DNA of 64,000 nt from the NCBI GenBank assembly GCA_016927865.1, contig JAFGLU010000122.1, positions 1 through 64,000 on the forward strand, written 5' to 3'. This document shows, in pieces, positions 17,001-25,631 of the stretch (position 1 is its first letter; each line of letters begins with the position of its first letter). The notes under the pieces were generated by a model that saw only the letters and a list, made by a program, of their open reading frames with translations, was not told the DNA's origin and searched no databases. The position numbers were made by a program, and so were the translations under genes. This DNA comes from Anaerolineaceae bacterium (GTDB lineage Bacteria; Chloroflexota; Anaerolineae; Anaerolineales; Anaerolineaceae).

Positions 17001-20000
17001 TCATCTCGCCCCTGTAAAGGGAATAATTTGCGCAAAGTCATCCGGGCCCAGCGTGCCGGGATCGCCGCTGCTGGGCGTGAAGGCGCTCAACAGCTCTTCC
17101 TGCGTCGGAGACGCTTCGGCGGGCCAGAACAGATCAATGATGCGAGTATGATTCTTGCCGTCCGGCGCGCCGCCAAATTTGTAATCCGCTGCTTCGGCAG
17201 TCACATCGCGCACGCGCCACACGCCCGTAGAGGGGTAGCCCTCCTGGCCCAACACCACCACCGAGTAGGCCCAGGTGGCGGGATCACCCCCACCCAGCAC
17301 ACCCTTGTCGATGCGAATGGTCACCAGCTTGGCGCCGGAGTCCACCACCACCTTATAGCTCGCTTCCGTCTTCTGCACGGGATTTCCAGCTTCATCCGGA
17401 ACAAACACCTGCTGCGACCAGCCCTCCGCCCACAAGGCGTACTCCCAACCATAGGTTTCGCCCAGGGCAGCGTTGCGCCCCGGCAGCATCAGCCGCGCCC
17501 CCGTCCCTGCGCCGGGGTCCTGGTCGATATAGATATCGATGGTCTGCAAGGATAGATTAATCGTCGAGTTCCACGGGTTCGGCACCGGGCCGTAGAAACC
17601 CACCCGGAAGATCAAGCTCGTTTCATCTTCTGCGATCACCAGCGACTTCAAATCGTAGACTTGCGGGTCAAACACCGAATTGGTCGGGTAAGTATAGGTT
17701 CCCGGGCCGTGGTCGTCATTTTCCGGGTCGGTCAATTCAAAGATCGTCGTTGAAACGCTCAAATCTGGCAGCAGCACCTGGGCAGGTCCGTCGGCAGGCA
17801 GCAGTTGGTTGGCCGGCTGGATCGCCGCCACAATGCGGAACTCCTCCTGCGGTTTCAACTCGGGGAACAAGGCCAGCGGCACGGCAAACTCGCGCACGGT
17901 CCCACTGGCGGCAGTGCTGCCCGCGCCTTCGGCAAGGGCCTCCCAGCCGGTCTTGCCCGGTTGGTAAACGTCCAGCGTGTCCTCCCCGTTCCATTCCACC
18001 AGGGTGGTGGCTCCAATCCCCAGGGCCACAGGCGGTTCCTCGGCAGCCGGGCGCGTGGTCGCCGCGGCGTCCAACCCTTCGCGCCGAACGTAAAAGCCCA
18101 CCCGCTCCACCGGCACCAGCGACTCACCAAAGGTCATGCGGAAGTACAGGAACTTCTGATCGATCGCATAGGCCAGCCCGGTCGCCGGTGACATCCCTTC
18201 GGCGGCATAATAGGCGGCGTTGTCCCACTCACCGGGCGAATCCACGCCGTCGATCACCGGTGTGGACATGCCGTTGAGCGGCCGGGTCGGCGCCGCGGGC
18301 CGGGCCTGGATGATGGGCGTATACACAAACGCAGGAACCGGCTCGCCCAGTGTCTCGAACACCTTCTGCAGCAAGGCCCGATAGCCCTGGTCGAAGTACG
18401 AATCCTGCCCAGAGTCCTGGTCGGCCCCATACCACCAGAACCAGTCCGAGCCTTCCGCCAGGTACATGTAATCCTTTGCCAGTTCCAGGTCTTCGGGCGA
18501 AACGGACTTCACCCCGCGCTCATAATCAGCCAGCACCGCGCGGGTCTGGCCCAGGTAGTTCCAGGCCGTGTTTTCTTCGCTCTCCCCAATCCAGGTATCG
18601 TAGTTGGGGCTGAACCACGCCCCAGGGAACAAGTCTTCGATCACGCGCTGCTCGGGAAATTTTGCCAGGTATTCGGACGGCGTGATGGTTTCAATGCCCT
18701 CGGTCTCGGAAAACAGGCGGTACATCTCGCTGAGAAAATCGATGGCGTCGTTGTCATAATTCTCCCAGGCGTTTTCCCCGTCCAAAATGATGCTGACCAC
18801 ATGCGGGCCTTCAGCGCCCTCTTCCTGCAACTGCGCGCGGATGTTTTCCAGGCGGCGCATCAAATCCTCGGCCCCGGCCTTGCCGCTCATCCCCGAGTAG
18901 TTGAAGCCAAGTTGATCGGAGATCACTCCGTCGCGGAAGAACACCGCCATCTGGTTGCCCGACCGGTCTTTGACGTAATAGGGTCGGTACAAATCATCCG
19001 CCTCCTGCACGGTTTCTTGCCCGTCTCGGGTGAAGCTGCCCAAGCCCAAGGACTTGGCCAGCACCGGCTCGCCGGTCGCCATCCACTGGTACCCCGCATC
19101 GATGATAAAGGGCACCACCAACTGCGCCACAGAGCCTTCTCCGGGCCACAATCCGCGCGGGGCCTGTCCAAAGATGTCTTCGTAGATCTCCACGCTCTTT
19201 TCCAAATGCACCACCGCATCCGCCGGGTACATGAACGGGTCGGGCAGTTCTGAAGCAGGGTTGCCAACCTGCTGTAGAGCCGTGTTGGTGATCAACGGCA
19301 AAATTGGATGTGCGTAGGGCGTGGTAATGACCTCAATCTGCCCAGCTTGCTGCATCTCGGCATGCAAGGGCAGGATTTCGCCCATCACCTGAAGCACATG
19401 ATCGAAGACGATCTGTTTGTCTTCCTCGCTGAAGCCTTCGCCCTTATCCACCAGGGCATTCAAAGGTTTGTCCGCCAAAATGCTAGGGTCAAACCAGGCC
19501 ATGTTGAACCAGATTTGCAGGTCGCGGTAATCCTGCTCGGTGAACGTTTCCAGAGCCTTGTTGATCGAGGCTGCATCGCCGCTGCCGCGCTTGTCCAGCA
19601 GTTCTTGATAGCGCGGGTAGCGCGCCAGAATTTTCTTCCAGTTCACGTCGAAGAAACGCTCCAGAATAAAACGCTGCTCTTCCTCGGTCAGTTCCGCAGC
19701 AGGCTTTTCCGCCATCACCCAATAGAGGTCCTTGGCTCCGTTCTCCAGGTAGTCCTGAATCTGGCGAATGAGCACCGGTGTAAAGTTAAACGTAACATGC
19801 ACATCCGGGTACTGGCGCACCAGGGCGGCCATATCGTAGTAATCCTTGGTGCCATGTACGCGCACCCAGGGTCGGGTGTAGACCCCGTTGTCGTCTTTAT
19901 AATACAGCGGTTGGTGCTGGTGCCAGACCAAATTCACATATAGCGTTTCCGCTTCCACTGCCGCCGCGGTAGGCGTGACAGCAGCCGCCTCGGTCGGACG

Positions 20001-20117
20001 GGCCGTCGCGCTGGGAGCGGCGGTCGGCACAGCCGTGGGCGTAGGGGTGCCCTGGCAGGCGGTTAATATCAGCGACAAAACGACCAACAACTGGAACATC
20101 CACGCGATTCGTTTCAT
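17001..20117 (-). CDS. GH57 family glycoside hydrolase lipoprotein with C-terminal glucodextranase-like domain
   Basis: Lipobox LILTACQG; NLVWHQHQPLYYKD and ILDGENAWENYDN typical of GH57; C-terminal DPENDDHGPGTYTYPTN...F motif. Confidence 0.8.
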   Translation of the reverse strand: MKRIAWMFQLLVVLSLILTACQGTPTPTAVPTAAPSATARPTEAAAVTPTAAAVEAETLYVNLVWHQHQPLYYKDDNGVYTRPWVRVHGTKDYYDMAALVRQYPDVHVTFNFTPVLIRQIQDYLENGAKDLYWVMAEKPAAELTEEEQRFILERFFDVNWKKILARYPRYQELLDKRGSGDAASINKALETFTEQDYRDLQIWFNMAWFDPSILADKPLNALVDKGEGFSEEDKQIVFDHVLQVMGEILPLHAEMQQAGQIEVITTPYAHPILPLITNTALQQVGNPASELPDPFMYPADAVVHLEKSVEIYEDIFGQAPRGLWPGEGSVAQLVVPFIIDAGYQWMATGEPVLAKSLGLGSFTRDGQETVQEADDLYRPYYVKDRSGNQMAVFFRDGVISDQLGFNYSGMSGKAGAEDLMRRLENIRAQLQEEGAEGPHVVSIILDGENAWENYDNDAIDFLSEMYRLFSETEGIETITPSEYLAKFPEQRVIEDLFPGAWFSPNYDTWIGESEENTAWNYLGQTRAVLADYERGVKSVSPEDLELAKDYMYLAEGSDWFWWYGADQDSGQDSYFDQGYRALLQKVFETLGEPVPAFVYTPIIQARPAAPTRPLNGMSTPVIDGVDSPGEWDNAAYYAAEGMSPATGLAYAIDQKFLYFRMTFGESLVPVERVGFYVRREGLDAAATTRPAAEEPPVALGIGATTLVEWNGEDTLDVYQPGKTGWEALAEGAGSTAASGTVREFAVPLALFPELKPQEEFRIVAAIQPANQLLPADGPAQVLLPDLSVSTTIFELTDPENDDHGPGTYTYPTNSVFDPQVYDLKSLVIAEDETSLIFRVGFYGPVPNPWNSTINLSLQTIDIYIDQDPGAGTGARLMLPGRNAALGETYGWEYALWAEGWSQQVFVPDEAGNPVQKTEASYKVVVDSGAKLVTIRIDKGVLGGGDPATWAYSVVVLGQEGYPSTGVWRVRDVTAEAADYKFGGAPDGKNHTRIIDLFWPAEASPTQEELLSAFTPSSGDPGTLGPDDFAQIIPFTGAR

Positions 20118-20212
20118 TTCAAAATTCCTCCGCTGTTGCCCCTTCGCAAACATCCTGTCGAGATTGCTATTTCAAATTAAAGTTGTACAAACTTTTGCCT
20201 GATAATTATAAC

Positions 20213-20225
20213 CCAGGTCACCTGG
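20213..20225. promoter_or_regulatory. 13-bp perfect palindrome CCAGGTCACCTGG upstream of -10 of lipoate ligase gene
   Basis: Dyad in divergent intergenic region. Confidence 0.35.
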
Positions 20226-20237
20226 ACGCTTTTCCTG

Positions 20238-20243
20238 TATAAT
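20238..20243 (+). promoter_or_regulatory. -10 TATAAT 7 nt before ATG; probable leaderless promoter
   Basis: cctgTATAATaccgcctATG. Confidence 0.55.
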
Positions 20244-20250
20244 ACCGCCT

Positions 20251-21072
20251 ATGACCAATCCCTGGCGTCTCCTCACTCACCCTCCCGCCCTTGGCGCGTG
20301 GAACATGGCCGTCGACGAAGCCATACTCGAAGCGGCAGGGCGCGGCGATTCGCCGCCCACCTTGCGCCTCTACGCCTGGACCCCGGCCTGCCTCTCCCTT
20401 GGCTATGCGCAAAACGCCGCCGACGTGGACCATGCCGCTCTGGCGCAAGCCGGTTGGGTTCTGGTTCGCCGCCCCACCGGCGGGCGCGCCGTCCTGCACA
20501 CCGACGAGCTGACTTATTCCGTCATTGCCCCCCTCAAAGAGCCCATCGTCGCCGGCACCATCCTCGAATCCTATAGCCGCCTGTCCAAGGCCCTCCTGGC
20601 AGCCCTGGAACTGCTCGGCCTGCCTGCCCGTGCCGATAAAGAATACCTCGATCCTGGGCAAGCCAAAACCAACGGCCCGGTCTGCTTCGAGGTTCCTTCC
20701 AACTACGAAATCACCGTCTCCGGGAAAAAGCTCATCGGCAGCGCTCAGGCCCGCCGCCTGGGAGGCGTGCTCCAGCACGGCTCCCTGCCCCTCTTTGGCG
20801 ACCTGACTCGCATCACCCGCGTGTTGGGCTATCCCAATGAAGCCACGCGCCAACAAGCCGCCGAGCGCCTCCTAGAGCACGCCACCACCACCGAAGCCGT
20901 GTTGGGCTACCCCCTGGAATGGGAAAGCGCGGCCCATGCCTTTGCCCGCGCTTTCAAGAACACATTTAATATTGAACTGGTTCCCGGCGAATTGACCACC
21001 GCCGAACAGCAGCGCACCGCCGAACTCAGCGCCGAAAAATACGCCAACCCCGAGTGGTTGATGCGGTTATAA
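20251..21072 (+). CDS. Lipoate--protein ligase A family protein
   Basis: AWNMAVDEAIL, TLRLYAWTPACLSLGYAQ, VRRPTGGRAVLHTDELTYSV. Confidence 0.88.
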   Translation: MTNPWRLLTHPPALGAWNMAVDEAILEAAGRGDSPPTLRLYAWTPACLSLGYAQNAADVDHAALAQAGWVLVRRPTGGRAVLHTDELTYSVIAPLKEPIVAGTILESYSRLSKALLAALELLGLPARADKEYLDPGQAKTNGPVCFEVPSNYEITVSGKKLIGSAQARRLGGVLQHGSLPLFGDLTRITRVLGYPNEATRQQAAERLLEHATTTEAVLGYPLEWESAAHAFARAFKNTFNIELVPGELTTAEQQRTAELSAEKYANPEWLMRL

Positions 21073-21073
21073 A

Positions 21074-21166
21074 GCACCTGCTCACCGGTGTTGGGGGAGT
21101 TCCCTAATTTGAGGTATAGGTGGGTGCTTCGCACCCACCTATACCTCAAATTAGGGCTTTTTCACT
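21074..21166. repeat. GTAAC-MITE family member (right end decayed/overlapping the neighbouring gene) between convergent genes
   Basis: CTGCTCACCGG left arm as in the gyrA copy; perfect 26-bp hairpin 21102-21127/21131-21156, loop TTC. Confidence 0.65.
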
Positions 21167-21838
21167 TTACTCTTCCACAAACACCACGTCGCCAAAACCC
21201 AGCCCGCGCAGCAAGCGTCCCAGGTAGTTTTCGGCGTTTTGCCGCGCCAGGTCCAAAATCCCGTCGTCCACGGCCGCCTTGAGGATTTCATTCTCGGCCG
21301 CCTCGCGCGCCGTCTTCTCCAGGTTCACATCTCCCTTGGTCAGCAGGCCCGTTTCGCGGTCATAAACATAGGATTTCTCATTATCCAGCGCCGCGACGAA
21401 CACTTCCGGCTCCGGCAAGCGCACGTACACGATCGTGCCTTCAATCCACAGGTCCTCCGGCATCATCTTTTCCAGGTCGATGCCCCCAATCACCACCCCG
21501 TGGCCCACAAACAGCAGCCGGTCGCCAAACAAGAAGCCCAATTCATTCTGCCCAATCTCAGCGGTGATCACCTTCTCCACGCTGTACTGGATGGTTTCCA
21601 GCCGGGCCAGCGAGCGCACCTCCTGGATGATCGTCACCGGGTCCGGGATCACCGTCGGCGTGGGATGCATGAATTCCGCCACCTTGGTCTGCACGGTCTG
21701 GTTGGCCTGTTCAAACGGCTGCACGGCGGCTTTCACGGTGTTTTCCATCATCGTCTTCACCACCAGAATCATCCCTACACCGATGATCGCTAAAATCAGC
21801 AGGGCGCCAATGAATACCGCCCCTTTTCTTCGATCCAT
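21167..21838 (-). CDS. Membrane-anchored hypothetical protein (DUF4230-like pattern)
   Basis: N-terminal TM AVFIGALLILAIIGVGMILVV; SD AAAGGAGT before ATG 21838. Confidence 0.6.
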   Translation of the reverse strand: MDRRKGAVFIGALLILAIIGVGMILVVKTMMENTVKAAVQPFEQANQTVQTKVAEFMHPTPTVIPDPVTIIQEVRSLARLETIQYSVEKVITAEIGQNELGFLFGDRLLFVGHGVVIGGIDLEKMMPEDLWIEGTIVYVRLPEPEVFVAALDNEKSYVYDRETGLLTKGDVNLEKTAREAAENEILKAAVDDGILDLARQNAENYLGRLLRGLGFGDVVFVEE

Positions 21839-21854
21839 GATTGTTACTCCTTTC

Positions 21855-21911
21855 GTAACCACTCAGCCAGAGGTGTAAAAGACGAAACTTCGTTCAATCT
21901 CTGGCAGCTAC
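21855..21911. mobile_element. Short (57-bp) GTAAC-MITE family member with near-perfect 8-bp TSD (CTCCTTTC/CTCTTTTC)
   Basis: GTAACCACTCAGCCAGAG ... CTCTGGCAGCTAC; TSDs 21847-21854 and 21912-21919. Confidence 0.7.
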
Positions 21912-21946
21912 CTCTTTTCCTTACTTATTGATTATAATCCATTCCA

Positions 21947-23032
21947 TTGAAACACACTTTTGACCCCTGCCCCCCCCATCCGGCAGCCACGCGCCGCCGA
22001 AGACAGCCTATCCTCCGGGCTTTTGCGGCTTTGCTCGTGTGCATGGCGTTCCTCAGCGGCTGCCTGGGCGAAGATCCCGAAGTTGGCCCCGAACCGGCCT
22101 ACACGCCCACCCCCACTCCCACGCTCACCCCAACGGTCACCCCCCACCCTCTGGGCAGCCCAGGCAACCCGCTCATCCTGGCGGCGGTCACAGGGGTTTC
22201 GCCCGATTCCTTCGTGCCCAGCCAGGACTTGGCCGCCCAGCTCACCAGCCTCACCGGGTTCACCGTCACAGCCCGCGAGTTCTCCACCTACGAGGACGTC
22301 CTCCTCAACCTGTCCAACGGCGATGCCCACATCACCTGGATGCCGCCGCTCACCTATCTGTTGGCTGCCCGGCGCGGAATCGCCGAAGCCGCCTTGCTTA
22401 CCAACCACTTCGGCGTCTACCTCTACGGCACCCAGATCATGGCCCATGTAGCCTCGGGCTTCACCCCCTACTACGACCCGATCAACGGTGAAAACACCGC
22501 CGAGCCGGATGTCGCCCTGGCCCAATTGGCCGGCAAACGCCCCTGTTATGTCGACCCCGGCTCCACCGCCGGTTACGTGGTCCCCGCCGGGCTGCTGGCC
22601 ACCGCCCAAGTGCCGGTTCTCGAGCCTGCCTTCGTCCAGGGCCACCCGTCCGTAGTTCGCGCCTTATATATCCAAGGCGTGTGCGACTTCGGCGCCACCT
22701 TCTCCATTTCCGGCGACCCGCGCACCTCGGATAGCGTCCTCCGCGATCTGCTGGACGCCCAAAACCGCGTCGTCATCCTCTACCAGAGTGACGCGGTCAT
22801 CCCCAACCTCAACCTTTCCTACCTCTCCGGCATGCCCGAAGAGATGCGCTACAGCTTGAACACGGCCTTTCTCGATCTGGCCGGAACCCCTGCAGGCCGC
22901 GACTTGCTCACCGCCTCAGCGGGCGAGTACCAGGTGGAAGCCCTGCGCGCCATCGACGATACCGCGTACGATCCGCTGCGCCAATTGGTTGAGGCCATCG
23001 ATCTAAACCTGGGCCAACTGATCGGTAGATAA
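21947..23032 (+). CDS. PhnD-like phosphate/phosphonate substrate-binding lipoprotein
   Basis: Lipobox LSGC; YEDVLLNLSNGDAHITWMPPLTYLLA, GKRPCYVDPGSTAGYVVP. Confidence 0.8.
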   Translation: MKHTFDPCPPHPAATRRRRQPILRAFAALLVCMAFLSGCLGEDPEVGPEPAYTPTPTPTLTPTVTPHPLGSPGNPLILAAVTGVSPDSFVPSQDLAAQLTSLTGFTVTAREFSTYEDVLLNLSNGDAHITWMPPLTYLLAARRGIAEAALLTNHFGVYLYGTQIMAHVASGFTPYYDPINGENTAEPDVALAQLAGKRPCYVDPGSTAGYVVPAGLLATAQVPVLEPAFVQGHPSVVRALYIQGVCDFGATFSISGDPRTSDSVLRDLLDAQNRVVILYQSDAVIPNLNLSYLSGMPEEMRYSLNTAFLDLAGTPAGRDLLTASAGEYQVEALRAIDDTAYDPLRQLVEAIDLNLGQLIGR

Positions 23033-23065
23033 CCCGTTGGCCCGGGCGCATTCCAACCTTTGCCT

Positions 23066-23740
23066 ATGCTTAAGAAACTTTTCAAAATGATCTGGGATTT
23101 ATTTTGGTACGTCACCATTGCCGCGCTGTTGATCCTCGGCATCCCGCGCCTGGTCACCATGCTCTATGCCGCCCCGCGCACCTATGCGCTGGATGATGCG
23201 CCCACCGCGCCCGCCGCGGTGGTCTTTGGCGCCGGCCTCTATCGAGACGGCACCCCCACCCCCGTCCTGCGCGACCGGGTGGCTACCGCCGCCCAGTTGT
23301 ACTTTGCCGGGAAGGTAGAAAAGATCCTCATGAGCGGCGACAATCGCTTCGTCGATTACAACGAGCCCGCCGCCATGTTCAATTATGCTGTCGAGCTGGG
23401 CGTGCCCGCCGAGGATATTGTCCTCGACTACGCCGGACGGCGCACCTACGACACCTGCTACCGGGCCGGGGCCATCTTTGGGCTAGATGACGTCATCCTG
23501 GTCACCCAGAAGTTCCACCTCCCCCGCGCTGTCTTCCTGTGCAACCAGATGGGTACCCACGCCGTGGGCGTTGATGCGGACCGCCGCTACTATTTGCGCA
23601 GGTCGCGCCTCATCTGGAACATCCGCGAAACCCCTGCCACGCTGGTTGCCCTGGTAGAAGCCTGGGTGACCAAGCCGCTGCCCGTGTTGGGCAATTTTGA
23701 GCCCATTTTCCCATCCGACGATACCGTCCGCTCCGAATAA
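23066..23740 (+). CDS. SanA/YdcF (DUF218) family membrane protein
   Basis: AVVFGAGLYRDGTPTPVLRDRV...ILMSGDNR...RRTYDTCYRA. Confidence 0.85.
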   Translation: MLKKLFKMIWDLFWYVTIAALLILGIPRLVTMLYAAPRTYALDDAPTAPAAVVFGAGLYRDGTPTPVLRDRVATAAQLYFAGKVEKILMSGDNRFVDYNEPAAMFNYAVELGVPAEDIVLDYAGRRTYDTCYRAGAIFGLDDVILVTQKFHLPRAVFLCNQMGTHAVGVDADRRYYLRRSRLIWNIRETPATLVALVEAWVTKPLPVLGNFEPIFPSDDTVRSE

Positions 23741-23850
23741 GGGTCAATGGGAATCAACGTGGAGAAACACCTACCACGGCAACTCCCAAAGAGCCCCGAA
23801 TAATTCGGAGCGGTGGCATTAATCTTGCATCTTACCCCAATGGAGGATCG

Positions 23851-24420
23851 ATGGATCGCAACCAGGCTTTAGCAATTGTTCAAGAATACATCCAGGCTCC
23901 CGGGCTGATCAACCACATGCTCTGCGTCGAAGCCGCCATGCGCTTCTATGCCGAGAAACTCGGCCAGGATGTCGAACTGTGGGGCCTCACCGGGCTGCTG
24001 CACGACTTTGACTGGGAAATTCACCCCACGCTGGAAGGGCATCCCCTCGAAGGCGCGCCTATTCTGCGCCAGCGCGGCGTTTCCGAAGAAGTCATCCGCG
24101 CCATCCTTTCCCACGGGCAGTGCGGGGTAGAGCGCGTCTCGCTCATGGAAAAAGCCCTGTTGGCCTGCGATGAGATCACCGGCCTGATCACCGCCGTGAC
24201 CCTGGTACGCCCTTCGCGCTCGCTCTACGATCTGAGCGCTTCCTCCGTCAAAAAGAAATGGAAGGACAAAGCCTTTGCCGCCGGCACCAACCGCGAGGAA
24301 ATGGCCGAAGCGGCAGCCGATTTTGGGGTGGAGTTGTGGGAGCACGTTGACAATGTGATCCTCGCCATGCGCCGCATCGCCCCCCAACTCGGCCTCGAGG
24401 GCAACATACCCCCGGCATGA
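23851..24420 (+). CDS. HD domain phosphohydrolase
   Basis: LINHMLCVEAAMRFYA...GLLHDFDWE. Confidence 0.85.
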   Translation: MDRNQALAIVQEYIQAPGLINHMLCVEAAMRFYAEKLGQDVELWGLTGLLHDFDWEIHPTLEGHPLEGAPILRQRGVSEEVIRAILSHGQCGVERVSLMEKALLACDEITGLITAVTLVRPSRSLYDLSASSVKKKWKDKAFAAGTNREEMAEAAADFGVELWEHVDNVILAMRRIAPQLGLEGNIPPA

Positions 24421-25523
24421 ACCTAAACGGACGTGGCTTCTACATCTGGAAGATAGCAAATTGCGAAGGCGGCGACCCTGAGCGTATTGCCGAAACGGCT
24501 CTGCAAGCGCGCCTCAGCCACGTTTTAATCAAAGTTGCCGATTGGTACAGACCCTATAACATCACCCCCTCTGGCGCCGACCTGGTGCCGCCGCTGGTGA
24601 ATGCGCTGCGCAAGCGCGGCATCCAGGCCTGGGGCTGGCAGTATATCTACGGCTCCGAACCGGCCCGCGAAGCCCAAATGGCTGCCCGCCGCATTCAAGA
24701 GCTGGACCTGGATGGATTTGTTATTGACGCGGAAATCGAATACGAGCAGCCCCGCCGCTCCGAAGATGCCAAGCGCTACTGTGGTAATCTGCGCGCTGCC
24801 ATTCCTTCGCTGCCCATCGCACTCAGTTCCTTCCGCTTTCCCACCCTGCATATGGCCCTTCCCTGGAAAATATTCCTCGAGCATGTCGACTTCGCCATGC
24901 CCCAGGTTTACTGGGAAAAATCCCACAACCCCGGCGACCAGCTCAAACGCACCGTACGCGAATACCGCAATCTGGCGCCCGTGCGGCCCATCTTCCCCAC
25001 CGGCGCGGCTTACAAATGGGGCGGCTGGAAGCCCACCACCGCTGACCTGATCGAATACCTGCGCACGGTCGAAGAGATTGGCCTGCCCGGAACTAACTTT
25101 TGGGTCTGGGAGCAGTGCCGCCGCGACCTGCCCGAGTTCTGGGAGCTCATCGCTCAACCCGAGTTACCCGAGCCTGAAAAGCCCCCCGAACCGCCTAAGG
25201 AACTCCTCGAACAGTATTTCGACGCGCTCAATGCCCGCGATCTGGCCGCGCTGGCCGCCCTCTACCACCCCAAGGCCGTCCACATCACCGCCGAGCGAAC
25301 CCTGCAGGGACCGCTTTCCATCCGCGCCTGGGCCGGACAGTGGCTGGAGCAGCAGCTTCCCAACGCCCGCTTCGCCCTAACCGGCCAAACCAAGACCCTG
25401 TTCGGCCGTTCCTTCACCTGGAAAGCCGACTCGGCCAACGCAAAAATCCCCCAGGGCCGAGATACCATCACCCTGAGGGACGACAAAATCCTCTACCACT
25501 ACAGCGCATTCAAGATTGTGTAA
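24417..25523 (+). CDS. TIM-barrel-like N-terminus fused to SnoaL/NTF2-like C-terminal domain
   Basis: HVLIKVADWYRPYN...FVIDAEIEYEQP; C-terminal LLEQYFDALNARDLAALAALYHPKAVHI. Confidence 0.65.
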   Translation: MNLNGRGFYIWKIANCEGGDPERIAETALQARLSHVLIKVADWYRPYNITPSGADLVPPLVNALRKRGIQAWGWQYIYGSEPAREAQMAARRIQELDLDGFVIDAEIEYEQPRRSEDAKRYCGNLRAAIPSLPIALSSFRFPTLHMALPWKIFLEHVDFAMPQVYWEKSHNPGDQLKRTVREYRNLAPVRPIFPTGAAYKWGGWKPTTADLIEYLRTVEEIGLPGTNFWVWEQCRRDLPEFWELIAQPELPEPEKPPEPPKELLEQYFDALNARDLAALAALYHPKAVHITAERTLQGPLSIRAWAGQWLEQQLPNARFALTGQTKTLFGRSFTWKADSANAKIPQGRDTITLRDDKILYHYSAFKIV

Positions 25524-25585
25524 GGGTAATTCGGGAGTAGTGGCAGTTCATGAACTGCCCCCACACCCGATTTGACGTCATCCGC

Positions 25586-25621
25586 AAGACCCTAAGGGTT
25601 TCGGAAAACCCTTAGGGTCTT
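25586..25621. terminator. Intrinsic terminator hairpin between convergent genes
   Basis: AAGACCCTAAGGGTTT-cgga-AAACCCTTAGGGTCTT. Confidence 0.8.
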
Positions 25622-25631
25622 CTTGTAGTAC

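Noticed and set aside
25530-25572. Hairpin GGCAGTTC-AT-GAACTGCC near 25550 as a MITE copy
   Set aside because: Lacks the GTAACYACTCAG arms; more simply part of the convergent-gene terminator region.
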